From Motacilla alba alba (Eukaryota; Chordata; Aves; Passeriformes; Motacillidae): a DNA stretch of 64,000 nucleotides. Made by a program: the position numbers and the translations under genes. Below the pieces are notes generated by a model that did no database searches, was not told the origin of the DNA, and saw nothing but the letters and a program-made list of their open reading frames with translations. Location of the stretch: NCBI RefSeq assembly GCF_015832195.1, contig NC_052017.1, positions 108,102,929-108,166,928 of the forward strand, read 5' to 3'. Every line of letters begins with the position of its first letter. Position 1 is the first letter of the stretch. This document shows, piece after piece, positions 26,701-39,100 of this stretch.

Positions 26701-29700
26701 AAGCACTTTAACCTACTGATCCAGTGTTGGTGTGACAGATCATTCGGTAATGTGAAATTAATCTGGAATTCCTACAGCCCCTGTAGGATCAGCCTCTGGG
26801 GTTCTGGTCATTCAGTCATAGAGTGTGCAGCATGATTCTGGAAAACTCACCTCATGCCATCAGTTTTGAGCACCATCACACAATGGTCCAGCTGTTGGAA
26901 TTTAAACAATATTTTAAAAGGAAGTGATTGCTCCTTTTAAATCAAGCAGCTCTATGCAAAGGACAAATCATTTACAAATTTTATTTTTACTCCATTTCAG
27001 TCCTGTCTTGCAATTATTAAATTATGCAAAAATGCTTCAGTTTTCTTTCAGTAAAAGGTTTGAGCAAGGTTTCAAATTTAGGTCTGTTTTCATTCTAAGA
27101 TACATTGTACATAGATGCTTATTAGGTCACAGATGTTGAAATTTTTTGCCTGTATTTAGTTGCAATGGTCCATAGAGAGGAAATCTATGCTCTGCATATC
27201 CTGTGATGGATGTGATGTGTCTGTTATTGTAATGTCAAAAATGTCAATTAATTATTTGCATTTTTTATCTGAATTCACATACATCATTGTGCATTTATAC
27301 TCTATCATATATACTCTATCATTTATACTCTACCAATAGCTGAATAATATTCTGTTTCCTGTCTTTTGCAGTTCCTGTTTCTACCATACTCTTGTTCCCA
27401 TCCTTAATGGAAACAACTTTCAGTCATAACTGTGGTCCTTGTTAACACTAACAGCACAGCATGAAGAGCTTCATGCACAGATGTCAGGAAAGGCAGTTTT
27501 CTGTCAGTCAGGTCTGTCAGACTCTGTACTCACAGATTTTTATGTACATAAATTTATGTGGAACTGATGGCAAATGTCCCACACCTGGTTACAAGTCCAC
27601 AATTGAAAACGTCACTGCAGCTTCTAGGATCAGCTGATTGCACAGGTTATCTCCTGCTTAAATCAAACCTGGTGTTTCAGCTGCAATAACAACAAATCAG
27701 AAGTTTATTTTATTCCAATTAACTGCCCAGCAGCTTTCCAGGTTTGTCCTCTCTGTTAAAATGACATCAAAGACACTCTTCACCCCATCTTCGTATTTTC
27801 CTTTTTTTTTTTTTTGTATAGATTATTGTGTGCATGTATATGTCCCCAGAAAAATATAGAAAGCATTTAATGGGCTAGAAAATGAGTTCCAAACTTTGTA
27901 TTTATCAGCAGTAAACTGTCATAGGTGACACTAGCCTCAAATGGTATTAGGAGTTCCAGCTTTTCCATAACTGTATTGGGTTTGAGAAAATATATAGTGC
28001 TGCATTCTTGGCAGGTGTGTATTACATTGCTGGCTGCACTCTGCTCTTCCCTGCAAACCCATTTTCAGAAATATTATACAGAGCAGAGCTGGCCTGGTCT
28101 CCCAGTCTTGGCACCTCCTTTGATGCCTGCCCATGGCTCAGCAGCAAGGGTTTCTTAGCTGGGCCACAGGCTGGGAAGGGTGTAGAGATGTGCACCCTCA
28201 CTACAGGGAAAGATGAACAAATTGAGGCAGATATTGCTGCCAGGAACGCTCATTCCTGCCAACAAATCATCCTTCAGTACGCATTTCAGTTGACCTGCCC
28301 TCTCACACATTCTTAATTGAAGGGGTGAATACTGCAAAAGTGCTGAGAGCAGATGATGCGGATTTTTTAAACACTCTGTAGGGTACTTAGAAAGAAATGC
28401 ATACTCCTCCAAAAATGATGGCTCAGAGATCTTCACATTGAGTATTATATCTTAGATGTTTGCATTGACACCCTATCTCAGTACTCATGTATCAGACTAA
28501 AAGAAAGCAGAGCAGGTTTTGGAAAAATTACATACTTTTAATGATAATGATGAGGGAAATGAAGTTTCATCTTCTCAGTATTTACACCTGATTTCATCCA
28601 AAGACAAGTGAGGCTTACAGTGAATAAAGAGGGCATAGCTATTTCTAACATCTTCCTGCCACCATTTCTCTGGTAAGAGTAAACCATGCTTTTTTCCATT
28701 TTTTTCCTGATATTCATTTTACAGACCAGTGTGATCCATGCTATACTGTCACCAGTACGCAAACAAAGGGGACAGGTATTCTAGGAAATAAATTATATAA
28801 AATATTACTGTTTAGAAAAAAAAAATTCCTAAAGCTAGAACAAAATTTATCAAAAAATTTTCCCCGATACAATTTCTGTTAGATCAAAACTAATAAAGCT
28901 AACACTGCAAAGGTTACAATTGTAGTGCTACCCCACATAATGGTATGATCTTTAAATTTTCCTTTTAATATTGCTATTTCATAATTATTGAAATCAATTA
29001 TCTGTTAATAAAAGATTATCTGTTGTGTAAATTTTTGCTGGCTGCACTGTGAGTCTGGAGTTCTAGATATCTGGTTAATTTGAGAGAAAACAACTAAAAC
29101 CTTAGCTTCAGTAACAGACATCCACTGGTCATCAGCAAAGATTTTTTATGTTACTACAGAATTTATCAGTAGCATGAGAAAATCATGTATAATTTGATTA
29201 CTACCTAAAGGCTACCTGTATTTGCTTTATGTTAGTGCTATATACATAACTTCTTCCCTTTAGTTTTGTTATTGATGTAGTGACTGATTAAACTGTGTAC
29301 AAAACAAACCCCAAGATATAAATGATCTCAAAACCATGTGTTAGGAAGGCAAGGAAAAGGTGCCAATCGCTTTTGTGTTCTGGAGCACAGGGGGATCGTT
29401 AAAACCTCATCATATACTCTTTGATCTGGTCAAATTACAGCCTCCTTAGAGAGGGAGGAAAGAGTTGGGAGTTTATGAGCTTATTTAATTTTTAGCATTT
29501 ATGTGATAAGTTTGTCATGGTTTGGTTGTAGTTATGGAATGCCTTAATTATAGGTTGATCCAGCAAAGTTACCTGCATTTAAAGAGTTGCATAATGCTTC
29601 CTTGTTTGCCCAAGACTTTCAGTCTAATAATTTCAAGTGATAAAGAACATTTGCATTGAAAATCTAAGTTGTTTGGCATTAGGTGGAAGCTGACTTTTTT

Positions 29701-31900
29701 CTCAACAGCATATTTAACCTTAGCTCAAAAATCTAATGCTTTCTTGGAAAGTGAAAAAAAAAATCATGTGTGCACACACACAACCTTCCTGTTCAAAAGT
29801 TACAGGGTCTCTAGTTTTTTTAATAGAAGTTTGACTCTTTCCATGGGGTTATTATCCTTAGTTGTATGTGTGTTTTCAGTTACATGCGTATGGGTATCAT
29901 GCCTGTCCCACTTGATCAAATTAGGAGTCTCATGTGCAACTTGCAGACAGCCTGTGAGAGTCTGTTGGCTCATATGCAAAGAATGACCTTCCTGAAATGT
30001 GCTTTGTCTAAGGATCTTTAAAGTTGACCAAGGCTTTCCTTTCAATTGCCACTGTAACCATAATTTTCTAACTGAAATTAGATACAGAGGTGGGATTCAT
30101 TTGACCAAGTAGAAACCTTTATCAGGTTGAATGAATCATGATCCAAAACTCCATTATCTAAATCTCTGCTAACTAGAAATTCACTGTATTATTATTACCT
30201 CATTTGTAGATTTCTACATTTTTAAAAGGTAAGTTATATAAGTTATATGCCTTTTCTTCACAGACCCTGTACTGGTGTGCAGACAGCCCTCTCAGGTTCA
30301 GATTATACAGAAGCTGGACTGCAAAAGAGACGGCAAATTGCAAAAGAGGTGTTTGACATATGAAAAGGAAAAAAAGAAAAAAAGACAAAACACATCCTTT
30401 GAGAGGTAAGAAATTATACCAGCATTCACACAGAGACATATCCTGAGGCCAAGGCTGAAAACAAAAACAAAGGGGAAGAGAAAACTAGGATAAGAAAGGG
30501 ATCTGGAGGCTAGAGCTAAAGAGAAAAAGTCCCAAAATAGTATGAGGAGGCCGGGATCAGAGAACAGAACAAATTGCTTGGGGAGTTGCTTGAAAATAAA
30601 TAATGTCATTTCTCCATAACATTTGAAGCTAGTACTTTGGAGTTGCAGATTTCTTCAAGGTATTTGCTGATGGAAAGCATTGCACACAGAGTTTTCAACA
30701 TGCCTCAGCCAAAATAAGACTCTAGGTGTTTGAAAACTGTTCAAAACAATGTACTGCTTCTGTAGATCTCCTTGTTTAACTTTGGTGATCATCAATATTA
30801 CCTGAGCAACTTTAAATCCAGCAAATCTGATTTTTATACATAACTCCCTTTTTTTGATGTCACAGATTTATCTGAAGATATTCTAGACATTTGAATGAAT
30901 ATTCCCATTGTTCCACTTGAATATATACTGAAGGGTAATAATCAATAAATTTTTCAGTGGAAATCAACAATAATTCATGAGAAAACACACACTGTACCCT
31001 AAAAAAAAGATAAATCACGAAAGTTGTAAGGCCAAACAAAAACCATAGCAAACAACGATAGATTTGATGGCAGTCTATTTTCTGTTAGACAAGCTTGGTG
31101 CCCTTCTCATCTCAAGTACATTCTTGTTCTAATAAGATAGTCCTTTTAACCTAAAACACTTCTTATATTCATTCAGAAGGCTCTGAACAGGATTAAAAGA
31201 GCAAGAACAGCATGTTTTGTAGCAGTCTCCTGATAAAAGAATGCTTAGCCCCCTTACTCTCCCCCTAGGAAAATAAATAAAACCAGGAAAAATGCAAGAT
31301 CAGTGAGGGACTTTGAATCCCATTTTCATTGTTATGCTTAAGTAGAGCCCCAAATTGAGGTTGACTGAGGTTGAGGTGACTCAGTTTCAGGTCTTTTTTC
31401 TTTCCCCTCCCACCAGTTTCTCCACAGTTCAGACACCCCAGCACAGTGGATGTAACCACCCTCCATGTCACGAGTATGGCCAGCACACAAATGCTGAGCT
31501 CAGCCCTCTGATGCTCGCTACTCGATGAGGCAGTATGGAGTGTCACGGACCCTCTCCATGCTGCCTGTGTGACCTCACTCCTCCTCCTCCTCCTCCTCCT
31601 CTAACAGTCCCACAGCACCAAAAGACACAGGGCTGGAAAGAGGGGCACCCTTTGTATGAACCAAAAAACACCAGTGGCAAAAATATTGACAAGGAGTGAG
31701 TATCAAGGCAGTTTCACTGCCCTCAAAGCTAAGGAGGAGCAAGGTGTGCTCTCAAGAGAAGCATCTGTGCCCGCTGACCCTGAGCCACGCAGAGGCACCA
31801 GGAGGAAGCAGCAAGTGGGTGACAGCAGCAGGTGACTCTCTGCTTCAAGGGACAGATAGACCCGGCTGTGAGTCTGACCTGCTCTCTAGACAATTTTGCT
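23720..31900. other. Intergenic, no gene seen
   Basis: About 8.2 kb of AT-rich DNA. Holds a short tandem repeat of a TATACTCTATCAT-like unit (27294-27339), a T-run at 27803-27816 and a (TCC)n stretch at 31577-31602. The open frames have no recognisable family similarity. Confidence 0.45.
31577..31602. repeat. Short (TCC)n microsatellite
   Basis: About eight CTCCTC-type trinucleotide units in a row on the plus strand. Confidence 0.9.
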
Positions 31901-31919
31901 CCTTGATCACTGAGAACTT

Positions 31920-32660
31920 ATGAGAGAGAATAAAGGAGTAGACAGTGTGGGTGACAAGGTACTGAGTGTCTGCTATGCACCCCCTGACCAGGAAGAACAA
32001 GTGCATGAGGCTTTCCACAGACATCCAGAAGCATCCTCCCACCTACAGACTCTGGTCATCACGGGGCATTTTTACCACCCTGATACCTGCTGGAATGACA
32101 TAAACAGCAGCTTGGCTGCTTGGAAAGCGCAGCTTGGCAGCAGAGGTCCTGGGGCTCCTGGGGGATACCATGAGTCAATGTGCTTTCCCCACAAAGGAGG
32201 CCCAATGATATTTTAGGCTGCATGTGGAGTGTTGCCACCCAGTCAAAGTGATCCTTCCCTACTAATCAGCACTGATAAGGCCACACCTGGACTGCTGCGT
32301 GTAGCTCTGGGCTCCTCAGTACAAGAAAAACATGGACATACTGAAGACAGTCCAAAGAAGGCACAAAAAACGATGAAGGGACTGGAGCCTCTGTCTGATG
32401 AGAAAAGTCTGAGGAATGTGAACTGTTTAGCCTGGAGAGGGTTCAGGGGTGATCTTATTAATTTATACCTGTACCTGAAGTGAAAGTGCACAGGTGGCAG
32501 AGCCAGGCCCTTTTCAGAGGTGCCCAGGACACAGGCAGCACCATCTGAAGAGCAGGAAGAACATTTTTACTTTGAAGGTGACTGAGAACTAGAACAGGTT
32601 TCCCAGAGAGGCTGTAGCCTCCATCCTTGGAGATACTCAAAATCCACCATAATATCATAA
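31920..32660 (+). mobile_element. Internally deleted CR1 LINE: endonuclease piece joined to 3' piece
   Basis: The frame at 31920-32110 reads VCYAPPDQEEQVHEAF and LQTLVITGHFYHPDTCWND, matching the CR1 ORF2 endonuclease (CYRPPDQEEEVDEAF..GDFNHPDICW). From about 32215 the sequence jumps to the reverse-transcriptase end (ATAAGGCCACACCTGGACTGCTG, a LWAPQYKKDM-like coding stretch) and 3' region (CCCAGAGAGGCTGTAG..CTCCATCCTTGGAGATACTCAAAA, about 32600-32642). The central catalytic part is missing and the frame is broken. Confidence 0.85.
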
Positions 32661-33032
32661 CCTCCACTATACTGATGTTCTGCAGCTTTACATGCCAAAC
32701 ATTAAAATTTGGGTTATCTGCTGCTACTGGTTTTCAAATGGTTTTCATGAGGTTTGCAAAGAAGGCATTGTGTATTTTTTACAAATTATCAGCAAGATGA
32801 CTGAGTAATGCTTTGTACTCTTAATATCCTGAATTTGTCAAGTACAAACTTCAGCGAGACGCCCCACCCTTGGCTCATGCTGCAAGGACAACTACTACTT
32901 GCATTACAGCACGATAGTGGCACAAAAGCATTGCATTAAAATTTAAAAATTCAATCCCCTTCAGAAATAGGCATACTGATCTTCATAAACTGGTTCATGC
33001 ACAAGAAATGAAGAGTTTTTATAGAACATCCT

Positions 33033-35963
33033 TTTATTTTGCAAAAAATTTATTACTCACTGTTGTACAAAATAAACTTAAAAATATGATGTTAAGATAA
33101 TTTTGACACAGCTAGGTAGATTGCAGATTACCTAGTTGCAGGGAAGAAATCTTCACAATTTTTAAGGCAATTCAAGACAGTAACAACAAGTGAATTATGC
33201 ATTTTAAAATATTCAATTTATAAGATTTACACAAATGTTACCTGGTACTTGGTATCTGTAAACTTTAATGCTTTATACAAAATTTCCTTTCACACAATTA
33301 GAAGATATAATGAAAATATTTTGCTGTTCTTTTTTCAAAGCATCTCACTTCTAGTCTTGGTTTTACAGAAACACTGGTTCAACTTAGAATTTTAGTTTTT
33401 TGAAAGAAACAAAGAAGTAGAAGTGATTCCAGACTTCTAGTTTGTTTATAAATGGGAAAAAAGAAATATTTATCTTTGCTGAAATGTAAAAAAAAAAGAA
33501 AAAAAAAAACCAAAAAAACAAAACCAAGGAAGACATTTTTAAGGTAAATTAGACTAGAAAAGTATTATTTTGATTTAAGTAATGTATTATTTTAACTCTA
33601 GGATGATAAGTCGACAACCATCTGCTTAAAAGAGCCAACATTGTTTCAATTTAAGCTCATACAAATTTGGTCGATTCTTTTAGAAAAGTATTACTACTGT
33701 ATTTCATGAGGAAAGAAACCATTCTCGCCAGGGTTTCTCTACACCACCCTCCAAGCAATTTTCAAAAGAGTGCAGTCATTATTTATCCTAGGTCCTTCTG
33801 AACCACAGGATTTTTAATATAATTTAAGATACAAACAAACAAAAACACCACCAAACATTAAGAGAGGGAGAGGGAGACATTACTATTACCTTTTAAAGTG
33901 TATAGCCAATAACTAAACATAAAATGCAAGACAAAGCAGCAAGAAAATCACTAGGGGACAGATCTTCACCTGACATAAAGTCAGCATAGCTCCACTGGCA
34001 TCAGCAGAGAAATTCTGACTTGCATCAGTCACAGATCTGACTGTCAGAAAATGTACAGAAAATTTTGTTTATGTTAGTGATAAAGATGAGCGCTGTTCAG
34101 AAGAGAAGTGTTAGAACACATTTTTTAAAAAGAAGCAAGTTTGTAACACCTTGCTTCTCATCTAGTATTTTGCTGCTGATGACTGTCATTCTTGCCACGG
34201 CAGTGTATTTACTTCAGGATGAATTCATTACCACTTTCAAATGATACAGGAAAATATATTTAACAATGATCTATGAAGTTCTTAACCAGAGCTACTTCTT
34301 ACCAGAAATATTCTGAAGCCCATTCACAGTGTAAAACATAAAGTTTTAAAAGTACTATTTTATAATGTTGCTAAGTTTCTATACTGTTACGGGTTTTCAC
34401 TGACCATAATTCTTATGGAATGAACTGCAACCACTGAAGTCAGCAGTGACTGAAATTTAGAGCAGCATGACTTTTGTTTGTTAGCAATTATTCCTATTAT
34501 AGATCATTAGCTATAGTAAATTTTTTAAAATATCTCTAAGGCGTACGTTTACAGAGCAAATGCCAAAAGCAGACTTATAGCTACAGAGATAAGTAATTGC
34601 ACAAGTTTCTCATAGGCACTGAGATGTTCTTTTAAGGCACAAGAGAATTCCCAGAGTGCAGAAGACAGATTACTTAACCAGGAGTGCAAATATTAAAAAA
34701 ACACTTAAAACCTGGGAAGCAGAGGTGGAATACCACCTGCTGCTTATGGCAGCATTCAAGTCCCACTACTGTCATCTGCCAAAGGTATTTCAGACTTTTT
34801 TTGTGTGTGTATATATATATATATATAGTGTATATGTATGCTTAATCTAGTACAGTTACAAATGGGATTCAGATGGTTTCTGCCAGAGACGTGTGTAAAC
34901 GCTGACCTCTACAACTACCCCAAATTACACTCAAAACAGATGGTTTCTCCCACTGTAATTCTGCATCTCGATAAAAATGTTATCTCAAAAACACATTATT
35001 AACACTGTTCTCAATCCATTTGAGCCCATCTTCTGACAAGCTCTACTTCCAAAAAGAAACAGTTTAATGAAGTCCATAGCAGGGCAAGTAGAAAAGGTAG
35101 TGGTAGGTACACTGGACAAAACTCTTGGCAATGGTCATAATTTCTGCCATGATACTATGTCAAAACTCACAAGAAACTGAGGTACAAACTTGTGTGAAGT
35201 AAACATGAGATTATATTGCATTCATTTGAAGTACGATAGTTTCCTCTATTGCATGATTTTTTTTTTTTGATCTCTTATTTCCTTAAAAGAAAAATACATC
35301 CTCGCATACAATGCTGATACCCTATGTGGTGATGCCATAAATCCCTTAGGATAGCAAGTTTGATGGGTGGTAACCCATTAGGAGAAAAATATATTTTTGA
35401 ATATTATTTTACATATATACAATATATATATATATTTCATTTTCAATCAAAATGTAAAGTTTTCTAATATATTCATGAGTATTTTTATGTCCAAAATGAA
35501 AAAATATTTCGTATCTCAGCTCATATAAGTTAACAAGGTATTTGATATCCACCAACAATATGGTTTGCTTCATTTCTACAAAAAATAAACGAAAACAAAG
35601 AAACAGTGAGTTATAAAGCTTTCCTTCTCCAAAGCCAAATACAATAAAATTTTGAAGCTGGATAATTAATTAAAAGAACACCAACTTTTGCATTGTGAGC
35701 AATCTCAAAGAATGCAAAACGTAATCTAAGTAGAAACTAGCATTACTATATTAACTAAAGAAAAAGTATTTTGAATCCCTTTGTTCTGATAGTATGTGTA
35801 CAGTGTAAGAAAATGTAAATTTAAAGCAAGAGTTATTTACACTCTTACCAGTCTATCTCAATTTTGACAAACCTCTACCCCTCTCAACTCCAAAGTACCT
35901 AACATCACAAAAGTATGACAGCCATTTATTTACAGGATTTTTTCAGCACTCTGAAAGGCACAT
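33033..35963 (-). other. DSC2: Probable desmocollin 3' UTR with two terminal poly(A) signals
   Basis: About 2.9 kb of AT-rich DNA without recognisable repeats or conserved coding sequence follows the stop. Two minus-strand AATAAA hexamers lie close together at 33054-33049 and 33038-33033, followed by a moderately T-rich and GT-containing stretch. Another AATAAA lies at 35930-35925, only 34 nt after the stop, so a very short UTR is possible. ATTTA motifs and a transcript-strand U-rich tract (33489-33516) are present. The end of the mRNA is inferred. Confidence 0.5.
34807..34840. repeat. Short (TG)n(TA)n microsatellite
   Basis: A TGTGTGTG stretch followed by about nine TA units, inside the probable 3' UTR. 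Transcribed, it would be UA/CA-rich. Confidence 0.85.
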
Positions 35964-36161
35964 TTATCTTTTGATGCATGTTTCTGCTAATGTCCTAAAC
36001 TTGGGTTCCAACTGATCTAAGAAGTCAAGTGCCTCTTCTTCATGCTGATCACTGCAGCAGCCTACAGAGCCAGCCAAGGATCCTTTTCCTTCATAGTTAT
36101 ATGAAAGGAGATAATCTTCAGAATGCTTCTGTTCTTCATCCTGTCTGCATAGGTGCACCTT
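35964..36161 (-). CDS. DSC2: Desmocollin exon 17: C-terminus of 'a' isoform
   Basis: Encodes K then [38 protein letters not shown] and [19 protein letters not shown], followed by TAA at 35966-35964. This is the conserved intracellular cadherin-specific region that binds plakoglobin in desmocollin a forms. The acceptor is tandem (ctagAAG): using the first AG (exon start 36161) retains the family lysine in GEK; using the second (start 36158) drops it. I chose the first because mammalian proteins read PRLGEK. Confidence 0.95.
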   Translation of the reverse strand, partial: KVHLCRQDEEQKHSEDYLLSYNYEGKGSLAGSVGCCSDQHEEEALDFLDQLEPKFRTLAETCIKR

Positions 36162-39100
36162 CTAGATAGGAACAGAACAGATCTTATCATTTTCTTAAAT
36201 TGTTATCCTAAACATATTGCAAAAAAAATAATTTCTTTTTGATTTACCTTTCATTCAATTATTTTTAATCACAGTGTGTCCTCTAATGGATTCCTACATA
36301 CAAAAAATGCACATGATTGGTCTATATCATTACGACTACAAAATATAAGTATTTAATAAAGAAATAATTTCTACTAATTACATATGTATGAATAAAAGAA
36401 GAAGAACCAGTTTAAATAACCTGTCAAGCAACTAAAATTCACTGAAAATTAAAAGACATTTATACATAACTAGTTAGACAAGTAGTGAGAGTTTTTTGAT
36501 CTCCAAGAAATGGACTACATTTTTAATGCTGTACATTCATTCCTGCTCCATTGCTAAGTATGAGCTTTAAATTAGCACAAAGTAAGCAGTTAGACTAAAA
36601 GCAGACATCCTCAGAAAAACTAAAAAAAGCTGCAGTAATTATTCAAAATTAAAAACAGTACACTGCCTATAGCCTTAGCCAAGAGAAGAAAGTAATTTAC
36701 ACTTATGGCTGAAATATGTCAAGGATTACTCCTTGAAAGAGCAGTATTCCAAAGGGGATTCAGAGGAGCAAAGGAGAGGGAAAATGAAATGAAACCAAAA
36801 CCAGAAAGCCACCTTTCTAGCACATTTACATGTCTTCCTTGAAAAGCCTGTATATACTGACCATAACCTACACTTCAAAGAAAATCATATTCAGAATACT
36901 TACTTCGCCTAAACGAGGATGTGTGAAATTATGCCACTCTGAGTAGGAGTATCTACAAGTATCCATCATAGTCTGTCCTCCTCCTTCTTTAACTGATCCC
37001 AGTGTCTGATGTCCACCTCCCTTGACTGATTCCAAGGTATGCCCTCTTCCTTTTACCACTTCAAATGTTTGCTGCTCTCCTGTTTTTACTCCATACCCTC
37101 CTTGATCACATGTATTTTGTAGAGGAATTATATTGTGATCCTAAACAAACAAAACAAAACAAAAAAGCAGCAGTGAGGACATCTCTTTTTCTCCTAATTT
37201 CTTTTTCCTTTTTAATTCAAGAAGAAGAAACAGCAATCAGAAATGGTCACAACTGAAATTTGAGAAGTCTCTTTCTTGGCACTGTGATATTTTGAACAAA
37301 AGGCTATCCTTAATGTCTAAAGATCAGTAAATAATCTTGGGAAAGGATACTATGACAAGAGAGAAGAGAGGATATCTACATTTTAATATGATGATATGAA
37401 ATTATATGATATGATCAAAGAATGAAAGTGTTATCCCAGTGAAATACGTACAATCCACATTCGAGTTTATAATGGCATTACATTATTCTTCACAGGCAAG
37501 AAATTTGACTCATGCCACCACAAGGATTTGTTGGTTTTCAACATGAAATATTATTTTTAAACTCATCTCCTCTTCTTGGGGAAGACAGCGTTAGGGAGTG
37601 GAGGATGACAGAAAAGAGGTAGTCGAAAGAGCTAAGTTATCCTGCATGAATGCAGTCCCGGACTGAACTATGTCCATGGTAGACTGAAAGAAGCTTAGAT
37701 GCAAAAAGCAAGAAAAATTTGATGAACACAGACCTGTTCATGAAATCAACTGCATTTGAGGTCATTTTTCAGGGGAAGGGCAAAAATTGCACCTGCAATT
37801 TACACAGCTACCTAAATATAAAAATCCTTCTCCAAGGAAAAAAAATGTTTTGTCATTAACATTTTCAACATAGGCAAAATAATTAATTTCAATCTAATGT
37901 CAATGTTAAAAATGACTGCAATGTTATTAAAATGTTCACCTGAAGCTAGCAACCAAATGCTTAAAATCTGGAAGAATTACAAGCAGCCTAATGACTACAA
38001 GGTATGTTTAAATGTATATAGTACTACCTCCTCTGCCTAAAGTAAGAATTTTCAAATTCTTATTAAATAGCAAAGTACATCTAATGATCCCTTCATTGTT
38101 TGCTTATTTCCTTAATCAAATCACTTACTTGCAGGTGGTCCTGTTCTCAAACTGCAATGCCATGGACATCTCAATTGCAAGTTTCTATGTTGAAACAAAC
38201 AGACAACTTACCATCACTTCTTCTCCTGGAGCTTCTGTGTTTGAAATGATTAAATTGTGATTGGCACAATCATCAGTCACCTGCCTGTGCATTACCCCAG
38301 CGCCACAGCAGCCACAAATTGTGATCAGGATTACTATGGAAAAGGAAATAATACTATAAATTTTACCTCACAATGGTATCTACTTATGTTGGATAAATAA
38401 TTTTAAGGGCCTAAGCCATAGGGCCTAAGGCCATCAAGATTGGTTTAAAAAGAAATTCATTTCTAAATGCCCATACTTAAAGCTTTAAAATTTAAAATTT
38501 AGTCCAAACCCAGGTGAAAAATTGTGTCTTATGCCTACAATAAGGTTCTGCAGGAGATATTTTTCATGTCTGAATATGCAAATGTCAAATTATATCATAA
38601 GGCACTAATAAGCAAGCTAAATGTCCCAATACCAAAAACTTCTGCTTCACAGGAAAGGTCAGCAGAACCCTGGAGGACTTCCAGGATTATGCCATAGAAC
38701 AATCTAATTTAATCCCTCTTATTCATTTTATTCCTTTTAATAATACTACTTTTTGTTGTCAGAAACTCACCCAGAAACGACTTTGAATAACAGAATCATA
38801 ATTAACTAATACCTTTCCTAAACAAATGACTAAACCTTTCATTCAGAGAACCATTCTGTTTTCTGCACTCTTCAAATTGTTAGCATAAAAATAAAGAAGC
38901 CCACAAGGAAGAGTTCTGCCTAACTGCCCACTGAGAAATTTGATCTCTGAACATAAAAACTTCTGTGAAAATTGGCCAAGAGCCACTTTCAAGCTAATTT
39001 AGCTTCTCTGGCATCAGCTGTCAGAGAGATCTGCACCAATGATTTTGCAGGTTGCCTCCTGATGCTGACAGATGGGAAGAAGACATCCATGACAGCACTG

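Noticed and set aside
29515..29545. TCATGGTTTGG string resembling the start of the solo LTR
   Set aside because: Only about ten bases match and the following LTR phrases are absent.
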